Below, piece by piece: positions 28,572 through 36,493 of a DNA stretch of 39,827 bases; the stretch's first letter is position 1, and every line of letters starts with the position of its first letter. The notes under the pieces are model-generated. The model worked only from the letters and a program-made list of their open reading frames with translations. It had not been told where the DNA came from and did no database searches. Source of the DNA: Nitrosomonas sp. (lineage in GTDB: Bacteria; Pseudomonadota; Gammaproteobacteria; Burkholderiales; Nitrosomonadaceae). A program made the position numbers and the translations under genes. Location: the NCBI GenBank assembly GCA_020890945.1, contig JAJHPK010000006.1, positions 1 through 39,827 of the forward strand. The letters run 5' to 3'.

Positions 28572-28913
28572 AGAGCTCTCCTTATATTAATTAAGTGCTT
28601 GGTTAATATACCCGAAACAGTAATACGACCGCTATTAAAAATTGTTGATTGGATTTTAAGGAAATGCCTGATTTATTGGAGGGTCTAGTAAAACATATTG
28701 CAGCTTAAAGGTGCGTTTTTGTGTGCATTTATATTCGTATCTTCTCAAAATGATGTAAACAACGCTAATGGATGTAACAAATTACATTATAAAATCACTA
28801 GATGCTTGACAATTCATAGTAACATTCAGTACTTTGCTATTAGTGCAAGAAAACCATAGTCTTGTACAAAACTATCGTTGAAATATCGACGCAATTTCTC
28901 AAGGAGATGACTC
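28572..28913. other. Divergent intergenic region lemA / dodecin
   Basis: 342 AT-rich bases with no ORF of note. It should hold the promoters of lemA (minus) and of the dodecin gene (plus). The only box I can point to with some support is the TTGACA at 28806-28811 described separately. No strong repeats or hairpins are seen. Confidence 0.5.
28806..28835 (+). promoter_or_regulatory. Candidate sigma-70 promoter of the dodecin gene
   Basis: A consensus -35 TTGACA at 28806-28811 is followed after 18 bases by TACTTT, a poor -10 match. It lies about 80 bases before the ATG. The consensus -35 is the reason to list it; the weak -10 makes it uncertain. Confidence 0.35.
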
Positions 28914-29180
28914 ATGACTGTAGCTAAAGTAATTGAAATCAGCACAAGCAGCACTAAGAGTTTTGAACATGCCATTAATGAGGGTATCGCACGTGCTTCT
29001 GAAACGATCAATAATGTCTGCGGAGCATGGGTTAAAGAGCAGAAAGTCGAAATCAAAAATGGGAAAATTGTGGAGTACCGTGTCAATCTTCAAATTACCT
29101 TTATATTAGAAAGTAAAAAAGCAGTTTTGAAATCTGTCGCAAAGCCAGTTGTTAAGAAGGTTGAAGCGAAGAAGAAATAG
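28914..29180 (+). CDS. Dodecin family flavin-binding protein with lysine-rich tail
   Basis: Dodecins are about 65-70 residue proteins that assemble into hollow 12-mers and store or buffer flavins. Residues 1-66 match the family throughout: VAKVIEISTSSTKSFEHAIN, GIARASETINN, GAWVKEQ with the flavin-stacking tryptophan W39, and GKIVEYRVNLQITFILE. Residues 67-88 are extra: a tail with Lys, Ala and Val in histone-H1-like spacing (KSVAKPVVKKVEAKKK). The ATG follows a strong AAGGAGATG site. The next gene begins 37 bases after the stop on the same strand. Confidence 0.9.
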   Translation: MTVAKVIEISTSSTKSFEHAINEGIARASETINNVCGAWVKEQKVEIKNGKIVEYRVNLQITFILESKKAVLKSVAKPVVKKVEAKKK

Positions 29181-29217
29181 TTGCTTTCCACCGGGATCAA
29201 TAGACTTAGAGGACAAT

Positions 29218-29874
29218 ATGCGTGACTCAGATTCACAATCGGGTTTGAATATCAATTTGATTGTGCCGGTCGCACTGTTAGCGGTGTTGTTAATCGTTCC
29301 TTTTTCGATTAATTCACTGTTACATCTTTTTACTGTAAAACGTCAAGCGACTCCTTTGGTCATGAAAATCCCGGTGGATAATAACGCAATTTCTATTCCG
29401 TCTAGTGCTAAGCAGTACGAATCTTTTGAAGTTAGCCTTAATTTAGAGACGCAGCAGTTTGCTAAATTCATTAATGAAATCGTTGCAAACGCGTCGGAAG
29501 GCACGTCTTATCAGGGTATAGTAGGTCGTGTATCAGAAAATATGAAGGCGGAGATTGCAGGGGAGAGCTGGTTGATCGATCGTGAACATGCGCAAGAGCC
29601 GGTTTCATCTTACCAAGGTCTATCTAATTGGCGTTGGCGCGTCACACCTGAATCTTCTGGTAAACAAGAATTAATGTTTTATTTGCACTTGTCGACCCAA
29701 GACGGTACTCGCTTGGATAGCAAGGTTATTGATCTTGCAGAGGCAAGTTTTCTAGTAGAAGCGAACTGGTCTGAGTGGTTTAAAAGAAAAGGGCTTTGGA
29801 TAGCCATCAGCATATTCATAGTTGTTGCAATTACCTTCCAAAGGCGTCGCTATCGCAGCGAAAGCCGTCATTAA
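29218..29874 (+). CDS. Two-transmembrane protein of unknown function
   Basis: From the ATG at 29218, 5 bases after AGAGGA, the product is 218 aa; an upstream TTG at 29149 overlapping the dodecin gene is not credible. It has a transmembrane helix at about 14-39, a periplasmic domain of about 145 residues, and a second helix near the C-terminus (KGLWIAISIFIVVAITF) followed by a basic tail (QRRRYRSESRH). The domain contains LSNWRWRVTPESSGKQELMF, a W-x-W-x-V-x-P-x-x-x-G pattern I associate with small beta-sandwich domains of bacterial membrane sensors. I do not recognise the family. It probably shares a transcript with the dodecin gene. Confidence 0.7.
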   Translation: MRDSDSQSGLNINLIVPVALLAVLLIVPFSINSLLHLFTVKRQATPLVMKIPVDNNAISIPSSAKQYESFEVSLNLETQQFAKFINEIVANASEGTSYQGIVGRVSENMKAEIAGESWLIDREHAQEPVSSYQGLSNWRWRVTPESSGKQELMFYLHLSTQDGTRLDSKVIDLAEASFLVEANWSEWFKRKGLWIAISIFIVVAITFQRRRYRSESRH

Positions 29875-29890
29875 TTTTTTCTCAAAAAAA

Positions 29891-29918
29891 CTTGAAATAG
29901 TTTTAACAAACCTTATAT
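29891..29918 (+). promoter_or_regulatory. Sigma-32 (heat-shock) promoter of the Hsp20 gene
   Basis: CTTGAAA (29891-29897), a 13-base spacer and CCTTATAT (29911-29918) match the RpoH consensus CTTGAAA-N(13-14)-CCCCATNT with two mismatches in the -10. It starts 17 bases after the preceding stop codon and leaves a leader of about 90 bases before the Hsp20 ATG. The leader contains a small hairpin (TTGC-ATC-GCAA, about 29936-29946). Confidence 0.7.
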
Positions 29919-30014
29919 ACAGTTTTGAAGGCGCGTTGCATCGCAATTTGCGTTTAGGATAAAAACTGTCAACGCGTAATTCTGTAATTAAATTGATAAG
30001 GAGAGAAAATCATT

Positions 30015-30443
30015 ATGGCTATTACACGTTACGAGCCTTGGGGTTTGTTGAGTCAATTACAAAGAGAATTGGAAAGAAATGTCGCCGAAGGATCTTCGGC
30101 AACTGCCGAATGGGCTCCTGCGGTAGATATCAAGGAAGAAGCGGATAAGTTTGTGATTCATGCCGATATTCCTGGCGTGAAGCCTGAAGAAATTGATATC
30201 AGTATGCATGATGGCGTTTTAACCATTAAAGGCGAAAAGAAAACCGAAGCTAAGTCTGAAAATGCTGGTTATAAACGTGTTGAACGAACATATGGATCAT
30301 TTTATCGACGCTTTAGTTTGCCGGATACAGCCAATGCGGATGCAATATCGGCGGCTTCCAAACATGGTGTGCTGGAAGTCGTGATACCAAAGCGGGAAGC
30401 GGTGCAACCGAAGAAAATCAATGTTGCATCAAACGACAGCTAA
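30015..30443 (+). CDS. Small heat-shock protein, Hsp20/alpha-crystallin family
   Basis: ATP-independent holdase that binds unfolding proteins during heat or oxidative stress. The 142-residue product has a short N-terminal arm (ITRYEPWGLLSQLQRELER), the alpha-crystallin domain (about 32-130: PAVDIKEEADKFVIHADIPG, KRVERTYGSFYRRFSLPD) and the conserved GVLEVVIPK, followed by a short tail. AAGGAGAG precedes the ATG. A sigma-32-type promoter lies upstream and a strong hairpin follows, so it is probably a single-gene heat-shock unit. Confidence 0.93.
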   Translation: MAITRYEPWGLLSQLQRELERNVAEGSSATAEWAPAVDIKEEADKFVIHADIPGVKPEEIDISMHDGVLTIKGEKKTEAKSENAGYKRVERTYGSFYRRFSLPDTANADAISAASKHGVLEVVIPKREAVQPKKINVASNDS

Positions 30444-30463
30444 TCGATGTTGTCTCTTCAACA

Positions 30464-30491
30464 AACAATGGAGCCTTCGGGCTCCATTGTT
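30464..30491 (+). terminator. UUCG-tetraloop hairpin after the Hsp20 gene
   Basis: AACAATGGAGCC (30464-30475) pairs over 12 bp with GGCTCCATTGTT (30480-30491) across a TTCG loop, an extra-stable tetraloop. It lies 20 bases after the Hsp20 stop. No T-run follows (GCGTTAACA), so it may stabilise the mRNA end or act with rho, not as a classical terminator. Confidence 0.65.
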
Positions 30492-30619
30492 GCGTTAACA
30501 AATAGGTGATGAAGGCTCGCTTTAGATAATTCAAGCCATCAATAACAGGGTGTGGGGTACTTCTTACTGATACCGTGCGAAGTTATAATAGCTTGTACTC
30601 ATTGATGAGGAAGTACAGT

Positions 30620-31003
30620 CTATTTAATTTTCGTTTCTTCAATGATCTGTGCGTCTTCTATGACATTTGACTGCTTAGAATGCGGGGTCGGTGTTGTGTC
30701 GTTCCAATCTTCGTCCGGATAATTGGTTTGGTGAGTCGTGCGATTGGCTTGCTGATATTTCCGGCGTAACCACCAGAATCTGGTCCCAATAACTGTTGCG
30801 GTTACCGCTAGTAAAGCCATAAATGCTGCAAAAAAGAAAAAACCAACCATGGTCATGACGATGACTACTGGGATAAGCAGTGCAATGGTGATCCAGCTAT
30901 TCGCTGGAAAAATGGATGAACGACCAGTAGTATGGGGATCGGCTCCGTGTGTATCACTGTGCAAAATTCTTTGGATAATGATTCTTTTTTGTTCGTGATT
31001 CAT
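30620..31003 (-). CDS. Small two-TM membrane protein, hypothetical
   Basis: The 127-residue product has a cytoplasmic N-terminus, two adjacent hydrophobic stretches (about 37-60 and 62-76, reading NSWITIALLIPVVIVMTMVG onward), a basic stop-transfer (RRKYQQ) and a polar C-terminal tail rich in Asp, Thr and Gln. I do not recognise a family. Its ATG overlaps the pepP stop by 4 bases, so it is translated with pepP and is likely a real gene. Confidence 0.6.
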   Translation of the reverse strand: MNHEQKRIIIQRILHSDTHGADPHTTGRSSIFPANSWITIALLIPVVIVMTMVGFFFFAAFMALLAVTATVIGTRFWWLRRKYQQANRTTHQTNYPDEDWNDTTPTPHSKQSNVIEDAQIIEETKIK

Positions 31004-32319
31004 TGCATTAACTCCTCTATGTCAACGATGGTTTTGGGTGCTGTTGCGGTTAACAGTTGATTACCGTTTTCAGTCACTATCACATCATCTTCTATTCGGA
31101 TTCCAATATTCCAGAAATGTTCCGCAACATTCTCATCCGCGCGAATATAACACCCCGGTTCGACTGTGAGTACCATGCCAGGCTGGAAACGCCGCCACTC
31201 ACCTTGTTGTTTATATTGACCAGCATCGTGTACATCCATGCCCAACCAATGACCAGTGCGATGCATATAAAACCGTTTGTAATCTTCGGATTCTAGCACG
31301 CTATCGAGATTCCCCTGACATAAACCAAGGTCGATGAATCCTTGTGCGAGAATTTTTAATGCAGCTTGATGCGGTTCGTCCCAGCGATTATCAGGTTTTA
31401 CTTGTGCGATAGCAGCAGCTTGCGCATTCAAAACTAATTGATAAATATCTTTTTGCACCGATGAAAATTTTCCGTTGATAGGAAAAGTACGGGTAATATC
31501 CGAAGCGTAACCTTGCAATTCACAGCCGGCATCGATTAGCAGTAAATCTCCCGATTTTAATACGGCATTGTTTTCGACATAGTGCAGCACACAAGCGTTT
31601 GAACCTCCCGCTACAATGGATGTATAGGCCGGTGACCGAGCGCCGTGACGGTTGAAGGTATACAGTAATTCGGCTTCGATTTGGTATTCATATTGGCCTG
31701 GTTTGGTCATTTGCATCGCATTTCGATGGGCTTGCACGGAAATATTGGCAGCTTGCTGCATCACATCGAGTTCTTGATCACTTTTGATCAAACGCATTTC
31801 ATCCAAAATGCCGCGACAGTCATTGATTTTTTCTGGAGCCATGATGCCCGTGCGAACTTGCTCGCGAACCTGATTCAACCACTGCATGATGCGCTGATCC
31901 CAAGCGGAGTCATGCCCAAGCATGGTATAAATAATGGGTTGATTCGAAAGTAGGGTAGGGATGATGTCGTCAAGTCGATTGATAGGGTAAGTTTCATCCA
32001 GCAGAAAAGTTTCTTTGGCGGCTTCCGGACCATAGCGGTACCCGTCCCAAATTTCACGTTCCTTATCTTTGGCACGACAAAATAGAATATGTCTTTCAGG
32101 CGCTTGATCAGTTTTTGCAACAATTACCAATACAGCTTCAGGTTCGGTAAAGCCACTCAAATAATAGAAATAGCTATCAAAACGATAAGGATAGTGTGCA
32201 TCGCGGTTGCGTATCCGCTCTGGAGCCGTGGGAATAATCGCGATTCCGGCTTGCATGTGTTGCGCAAAAGTATGGCGCCGTTTGAGATAGGATTCCATGG
32301 GGATGATCAATGATTGCAT
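31000..32319 (-). CDS. pepP: Xaa-Pro aminopeptidase (aminopeptidase P II)
   Basis: Removes an N-terminal residue that precedes proline. It has an N-terminal creatinase-like domain and a C-terminal pita-bread domain with the five dinuclear metal ligands in order: D in LLIDAGCELQG, D in SDITRTF, H in HRTGHWLGMDVHD, E in LTVEPGCYI and E in GIRIEDD. I give the ATG at 32319 (439 aa); a TTG at 32337 would add six residues and an ATG at 32298 would remove seven. None has a clear ribosome binding site. It follows murU by about 28 bases on the same strand. Confidence 0.93.
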   Translation of the reverse strand: MQSLIIPMESYLKRRHTFAQHMQAGIAIIPTAPERIRNRDAHYPYRFDSYFYYLSGFTEPEAVLVIVAKTDQAPERHILFCRAKDKEREIWDGYRYGPEAAKETFLLDETYPINRLDDIIPTLLSNQPIIYTMLGHDSAWDQRIMQWLNQVREQVRTGIMAPEKINDCRGILDEMRLIKSDQELDVMQQAANISVQAHRNAMQMTKPGQYEYQIEAELLYTFNRHGARSPAYTSIVAGGSNACVLHYVENNAVLKSGDLLLIDAGCELQGYASDITRTFPINGKFSSVQKDIYQLVLNAQAAAIAQVKPDNRWDEPHQAALKILAQGFIDLGLCQGNLDSVLESEDYKRFYMHRTGHWLGMDVHDAGQYKQQGEWRRFQPGMVLTVEPGCYIRADENVAEHFWNIGIRIEDDVIVTENGNQLLTATAPKTIVDIEELMQ

Positions 32320-32346
32320 AGGGATTATTCTTTTCAATGAGTTTTA

Positions 32347-33084
32347 TTAGGATTGCGCGCGTAGCTTTAATTGATTGTCCAATTGTTGTAGACGCTCAGG
32401 CGTGCCGACATCGATCCATTCACCGGAAAAATATTCACCAGTCACTTTGGTTTCTTGCATGGCTCGACGCAGTATTGGCGCTAATTTTGCAGCTTCTCCG
32501 GGTATGATGGTCTGAAATAGTTGCGGATGATAAATACCGATGCCACTAAACGTGAATTTCTGTGTACCTTCCAATCGAAGGTAGCCATCTTGCAATGAAA
32601 AGTCACCTTCGGGATGATGTTCGGGATTATCAACCAGTACGAGGTGTGCCAGGCATTGATTTTCCGGTGCTAGCATGGCATCCAAAGTAGCTCGCAAAGA
32701 AAGGTAATCGAAATCACAATAAATATCTCCATTGACTACCAAGAATGGGATTGTTTTATGTGCGTCAGTTAGCAAGTTCATCGCATTGGCAATCCCACCG
32801 GCTGTTTCTAGCACGATTTTTTCAGGCGAATAATGAATCTGAACGCCGTATCGATCGCCGTTTCCCAAAGCATTCTCAATCATGGCACCGAGGTAAGCAT
32901 GATTGATGACAATTTCAGTGAAACCCGCCTGTGCCAGGTTATAAATTTGATATTCAATGAGTGCATGCTGACCGGCTTTCAGCAGCGGCTTGGGCAGATT
33001 GTCCGTGAGCGGGCGCATGCGCTTTCCTTGGCCAGCGGCAAGGATCATGGCCCGGTACGGATTATTGCTAGAAAGAATAGCCAA
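32347..33084 (-). CDS. murU: N-acetylmuramate alpha-1-phosphate uridylyltransferase
   Basis: Makes UDP-MurNAc from MurNAc-1-phosphate in the cell-wall recycling route that bypasses de novo synthesis and fosfomycin. The 245-residue product is a nucleotidyltransferase with the signature AMILAAGQGKRMRPLT and LPKPLL, then GFTEIVINHAYLG and FLVVNGDIYCDFD. The start is a TTG at 33084 inside amgK; the next in-frame ATG (33048) would start directly at MILAAG, which is shorter than usual. It overlaps amgK by 17 bases, as in Pseudomonas. Confidence 0.92.
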   Translation of the reverse strand: MAILSSNNPYRAMILAAGQGKRMRPLTDNLPKPLLKAGQHALIEYQIYNLAQAGFTEIVINHAYLGAMIENALGNGDRYGVQIHYSPEKIVLETAGGIANAMNLLTDAHKTIPFLVVNGDIYCDFDYLSLRATLDAMLAPENQCLAHLVLVDNPEHHPEGDFSLQDGYLRLEGTQKFTFSGIGIYHPQLFQTIIPGEAAKLAPILRRAMQETKVTGEYFSGEWIDVGTPERLQQLDNQLKLRAQS

Positions 33085-34072
33085 TTTTCGAATCAGGAGT
33101 TACGTCATGCAACTCGTCGAACAGATTAAGCAACGGCGAGAGTTCTCTATATCGATCACAAGTTTTTTGCAAATATTCCATCACAAGCGGCATGTCATTG
33201 AGATAATTGGATTTTCCATCGCGATAATTGAGTCGTGCAAAAATACCTAAAACTTTCAGATGCCGCTGTACTCCCATCCATTCAAAATCACGGTAAAAAA
33301 CGCCAAAGTCAGTGGCTACCGGCAGATTTGCCTGACGGGCTTTTTCCCAATAACGAATCGTCCAATCGAGAATCCGTTCTTCATCCCAACGAATGTAGGC
33401 GTCTTTAAACAAAGAAACTAAATCATAGGTTATCGGACCGTAGACCGCATCTTGGAAATCAATAATGCCGGGGTTGGGTGACGACATCATTAAATTACGC
33501 GAATGATAATCGCGGTGAACAAATACTTTGGGTTGATTCAGATTGTTTTGTAAAATTTGATCAAAGACGTTTTCTAATAATGTTTTTTGGTTTTGAGTTA
33601 ATTCAGCTTGCAGGTGTTTAGCAATATACCAATTAGGAAACAAATTTAATTCTCTACGCAACAAGGCTTCGTCATATTCAGGTAATTGCTTTGCTTGCGC
33701 GGATAATTGCATTTTAATGAGTGCGTCGGTAGCATCGTTATACAATCGATTGGCTTGCTCATGATGCTGGCTAAGCACCTGTAGGTAAGTGGTATTCCCC
33801 AAATCTGAAAGCAGCAAAAACCCTTGTTCTAAGTTTTGCGAAATTACTTTAGGTACATGAACTCCTGTATTGGCAAGCATTTCTGCTACTTGTATAAATG
33901 GCTTGCAATCTTCTTGTTGGGGGGGCGCATCCATCACGATCCATGTTTGATCATCAATAAAAATGCGAAAATAGCGCCGGAAACTCGCATCAGCGGAAGC
34001 GGTCTTGAGGGTAAAGTGTTTACCTGGAAATTGGGTTTTAAGCCAACTTTCTAATAATTGTTGACGTTCCAT
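33068..34072 (-). CDS. amgK: N-acetylmuramate/N-acetylglucosamine anomeric kinase
   Basis: Phosphorylates MurNAc at the anomeric position, feeding MurU. The 334-residue product has the aminoglycoside-phosphotransferase fold: ASADASFRRYFRI at the N-lobe, LLLSDLGNTTYL, the catalytic loop VFVHRDYHSRNLM and the metal-binding IIDFQDAVYGPITYDLVSL. It heads the amgK-murU-pepP minus-strand cluster. In Pseudomonas amgK diverges from lptD; here the divergent neighbour is ubiK. Confidence 0.93.
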   Translation of the reverse strand: MERQQLLESWLKTQFPGKHFTLKTASADASFRRYFRIFIDDQTWIVMDAPPQQEDCKPFIQVAEMLANTGVHVPKVISQNLEQGFLLLSDLGNTTYLQVLSQHHEQANRLYNDATDALIKMQLSAQAKQLPEYDEALLRRELNLFPNWYIAKHLQAELTQNQKTLLENVFDQILQNNLNQPKVFVHRDYHSRNLMMSSPNPGIIDFQDAVYGPITYDLVSLFKDAYIRWDEERILDWTIRYWEKARQANLPVATDFGVFYRDFEWMGVQRHLKVLGIFARLNYRDGKSNYLNDMPLVMEYLQKTCDRYRELSPLLNLFDELHDVTPDSKIGYSF

Positions 34073-34257
34073 AAGTGTATCTTATTGGAGAATAAAGCAT
34101 TGGAAAGTTAAAAAAATATCAAATAAATTTTAATGTTAAAAACTGACATGGCAGAATAGGCCATCCATAACAATAGATTATGGGATTTTATCACGGTGAT
34201 TTATAACGGGTGTGTGATATCAGTGATGTCAGTGTGATAACCGTAAAGGAGAAACGA

Positions 34258-34542
34258 ATGATTAGCAAAAATATGATCGATGAAATCAACGCCAAAGTAA
34301 ACGAAATTTTTCATAACAGTCCGGTCAAGGATATCGAAAAAAACGTCAAGGTTTTATTGTCCGGTGCGTTTACTCGTCTTGATTTAGTAACACGTGATGA
34401 ATTTGAAATTCAACAAGAAGTATTACAACGCACTCGTGAGAAGTTAATGATTCTTGAAGCTAAAGTTGCGGAGCTGGAAGCGCGTTCTCAATCCGCTGCT
34501 ATCCGCGCTGTCGATAACGTCACTGAATTGCATCCGCATTAA
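34258..34542 (+). CDS. ubiK: Ubiquinone biosynthesis accessory factor UbiK (YqiC-like)
   Basis: Small accessory protein of the ubiquinone metabolon, thought to help UbiJ deliver lipid intermediates. From the ATG at 34258, just after AAAGGAGA, the product is 94 aa; an earlier in-frame start at 34210 lacks such a site. It shows the YqiC pattern: MIDEINAKVNEI, DIEKNVKVLLSGAFTRLDLV and a C-terminal coiled coil (QRTREKLMILEAKVAELEAR). It is followed by comM, a pairing common in gammaproteobacteria. Confidence 0.9.
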   Translation: MISKNMIDEINAKVNEIFHNSPVKDIEKNVKVLLSGAFTRLDLVTRDEFEIQQEVLQRTREKLMILEAKVAELEARSQSAAIRAVDNVTELHPH

Positions 34543-34587
34543 TAACGATCACATTGAAACACTGATTGCAAAATTTAGGGTTTAGGG

Positions 34588-34621
34588 TAAACCTGTCGGT
34601 GTCCAGATATCTACAGGTTTA
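34588..34621. repeat. 9-bp inverted repeat before comM
   Basis: TAAACCTGT (34588-34596) and ACAGGTTTA (34613-34621) are exact reverse complements with a 16-base spacer, ending 6 bases before the comM ATG. The left arm overlaps a short tandem TTTAGGG-TTTAGGG. It could be an operator or a hairpin that masks the comM start region; there is no T-run, so it is not a standard terminator. Confidence 0.5.
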
Positions 34622-34627
34622 AACAGT

Positions 34628-36139
34628 ATGTCACTTGCAGTGTTGTATAGCCGTGCTTTGTCGGGCATGGAAGCGCCGTTAGTGACTGTCGAAACGCATA
34701 TTGCTAACGGGTTGCCTAGTTTTACGATCGTCGGACTTCCCGATACTGAAGTTCGGGAAAGTAAAGATCGCGTTAGATCCGCCTTGCAAAATTCTCATTT
34801 TAAGATTCCCGCACAACGCATTACGGTCAATTTAGCGCCTGCTGATTTGCCAAAAGAAAGTGGACGATTCGATCTCCCAATCGCACTCGGTATCTTGGCT
34901 GCTACAGGACAAATTCCTAAGGAAGAGTTAGACCAATATGAATGGGCGGGAGAATTAGCCCTAACCGGAGAATTACGGCCTATTCGGGGCGCATTAGCAA
35001 TGACGTATCATGCTGCGCAATCCGGACGTCGTTTCGTGTTGCCCGAACAGAATGCTTTAGAAGCTGCGTTAGTAAAAAAAGCCACCATTTATGCGGCAAA
35101 ATCGTTGCTGCAAATATGTGCGCATCTTACGAAGCAAGAACGATTGCCAGTTTTTCAGAGTAATTTGCCTGAAGATATTGACGATGAAAAAAAGGATTAT
35201 CCAGATTTTGAAGATGTTAAAGGGCAAGGACATGCCAAGCGCGCTTTAGAAATCGCTGCCGCCGGAAAACATAGTATTTTGATGGTTGGGCCGCCAGGAA
35301 CAGGGAAATCCATGTTAGCAGCGCGTTTCCCAGGGATTTTTCCGCCAATGACCGAAGATGAGGCGCTGGAATCGGCTGCAATTCAATCACTGAGTCAGGG
35401 TAGTTTCAATATTTCCGAATGGAAACGCCGACCTTTTCGCGCGCCGCATCATACGGCTTCTGGTATTGCACTGGTTGGAGGTGGTAGTTATCCACGGCCT
35501 GGGGAAATTTCTTTAGCACTGCACGGAATATTGTTTTTAGACGAATTACCTGAATTCGATCGAAAGGTATTGGAAGTACTGCGTGAACCATTGGAGTCTG
35601 GAAAAATAACGATTTCTCGAGCCGCTCGTCAAGCCGAGTTTCCCGCCCATTTTCAGTTGGTATCGGCGATGAATCCATGCCCTTGTGGCTACTTGGGGCA
35701 CCCCTCTGGTAAATGTCACTGTACCCCCGATCAAATTACTCGTTACCGTGGCCGAATCTCCGGCCCGTTATTGGATCGCATCGACATGCAGATCGAAGTT
35801 CCCGCCGTACCGCAACAGGAATTGATGAAACAACAAACAACAAGCGAGAAAAGCAGCACCATTCGCCTGCGTGTCGAGAAAGCGTACCAATTGCAGCTTG
35901 ATCGGCAAGGAAAAACCAATAGCCGCTTGGGCGTGAAAGAAATCGACCAATTTTGTGCACTCGACAGCGCGAGCGAGAATCTGCTGAAACAAGCCATCAG
36001 CCGTTTGAATCTATCGGCGCGTGCGTATCACCGCATTCTGAAAGTCGCCAGAACGATTGCGGATTTGGCTGGGATCGAGAAAATTAACAATCAACACATC
36101 GCGGAAGCGATTCAGTATCGCAGGTTGGATAGAAAATAA
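34628..36139 (+). CDS. comM: ComM/YifB family AAA+ ATPase (Mg-chelatase-like)
   Basis: Hexameric helicase that drives branch migration of incoming DNA during natural transformation. The 503-residue product has an N-terminal Lon-like domain (GLPSFTIVGLPDTEVRESKD), the AAA+ core with Walker A GPPGTGKS (221-228), Walker B GILFLDELPEF and sensor segments, and the family zinc-binding CPCGYLGHPSGKC, then a C-terminal helical lid (LNLSARAYHRILKVARTIAD). The start follows directly on an inverted repeat. No ribosome binding site stands out. Confidence 0.95.
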   Translation: MSLAVLYSRALSGMEAPLVTVETHIANGLPSFTIVGLPDTEVRESKDRVRSALQNSHFKIPAQRITVNLAPADLPKESGRFDLPIALGILAATGQIPKEELDQYEWAGELALTGELRPIRGALAMTYHAAQSGRRFVLPEQNALEAALVKKATIYAAKSLLQICAHLTKQERLPVFQSNLPEDIDDEKKDYPDFEDVKGQGHAKRALEIAAAGKHSILMVGPPGTGKSMLAARFPGIFPPMTEDEALESAAIQSLSQGSFNISEWKRRPFRAPHHTASGIALVGGGSYPRPGEISLALHGILFLDELPEFDRKVLEVLREPLESGKITISRAARQAEFPAHFQLVSAMNPCPCGYLGHPSGKCHCTPDQITRYRGRISGPLLDRIDMQIEVPAVPQQELMKQQTTSEKSSTIRLRVEKAYQLQLDRQGKTNSRLGVKEIDQFCALDSASENLLKQAISRLNLSARAYHRILKVARTIADLAGIEKINNQHIAEAIQYRRLDRK

Positions 36140-36493
36140 TTGAAATAAAAAATGATATAAATTGTTTTCATCACACTCGTCAATCGCCCGTAAACTAACG
36201 GTAGAGCTGAACGAGTCATTCGCACACTAATAGATATGTGCACAGTCAAATTTCCTTTAACAACAGCGCCGATCGGGGTATTCAGCTATTGCGCTTCATC
36301 AACTTCTACAAAACTGTCACTGTTCGTCACTCAGCGGTGCTGCGGAGAAACTGATAGCCAATATTCTCTAAAAAGGTAAGAGAATTAAGGAATAAGCATA
36401 TCATGCTAGTTGTTTGCGGGTCGATTTATGTCATTTAGCCAGTGCAGCTATCATGCATAATTTGTAGCTCAATTCAACCGAAGGGAGTTGTTT
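36140..36493. other. Non-coding stretch after comM
   Basis: About 350 bases with no supportable gene. It contains a nested hairpin: ACTCGT (36175-36180) with ACGAGT (36211-36216) enclosing CCGT (36188-36191) with ACGG (36198-36201). Further on, TTCTCT and AGAGAA form a small hairpin near 36370-36390. Neither is followed by a T-run. The segment just before 36494 holds an AAGGGAG ribosome binding site for the broken hydrolase gene. Confidence 0.4.

Noticed and set aside
35743-35997. Several antisense frames in the 3' half of comM
   Set aside because: They are shadows of a conserved gene; no start signals and no recognisable motifs.
36140-36493. A tRNA gene in the comM downstream region
   Set aside because: The paired segments do not make a cloverleaf, and there is no acceptor stem, TPsiC-like GTTC arm or CCA in the right place.
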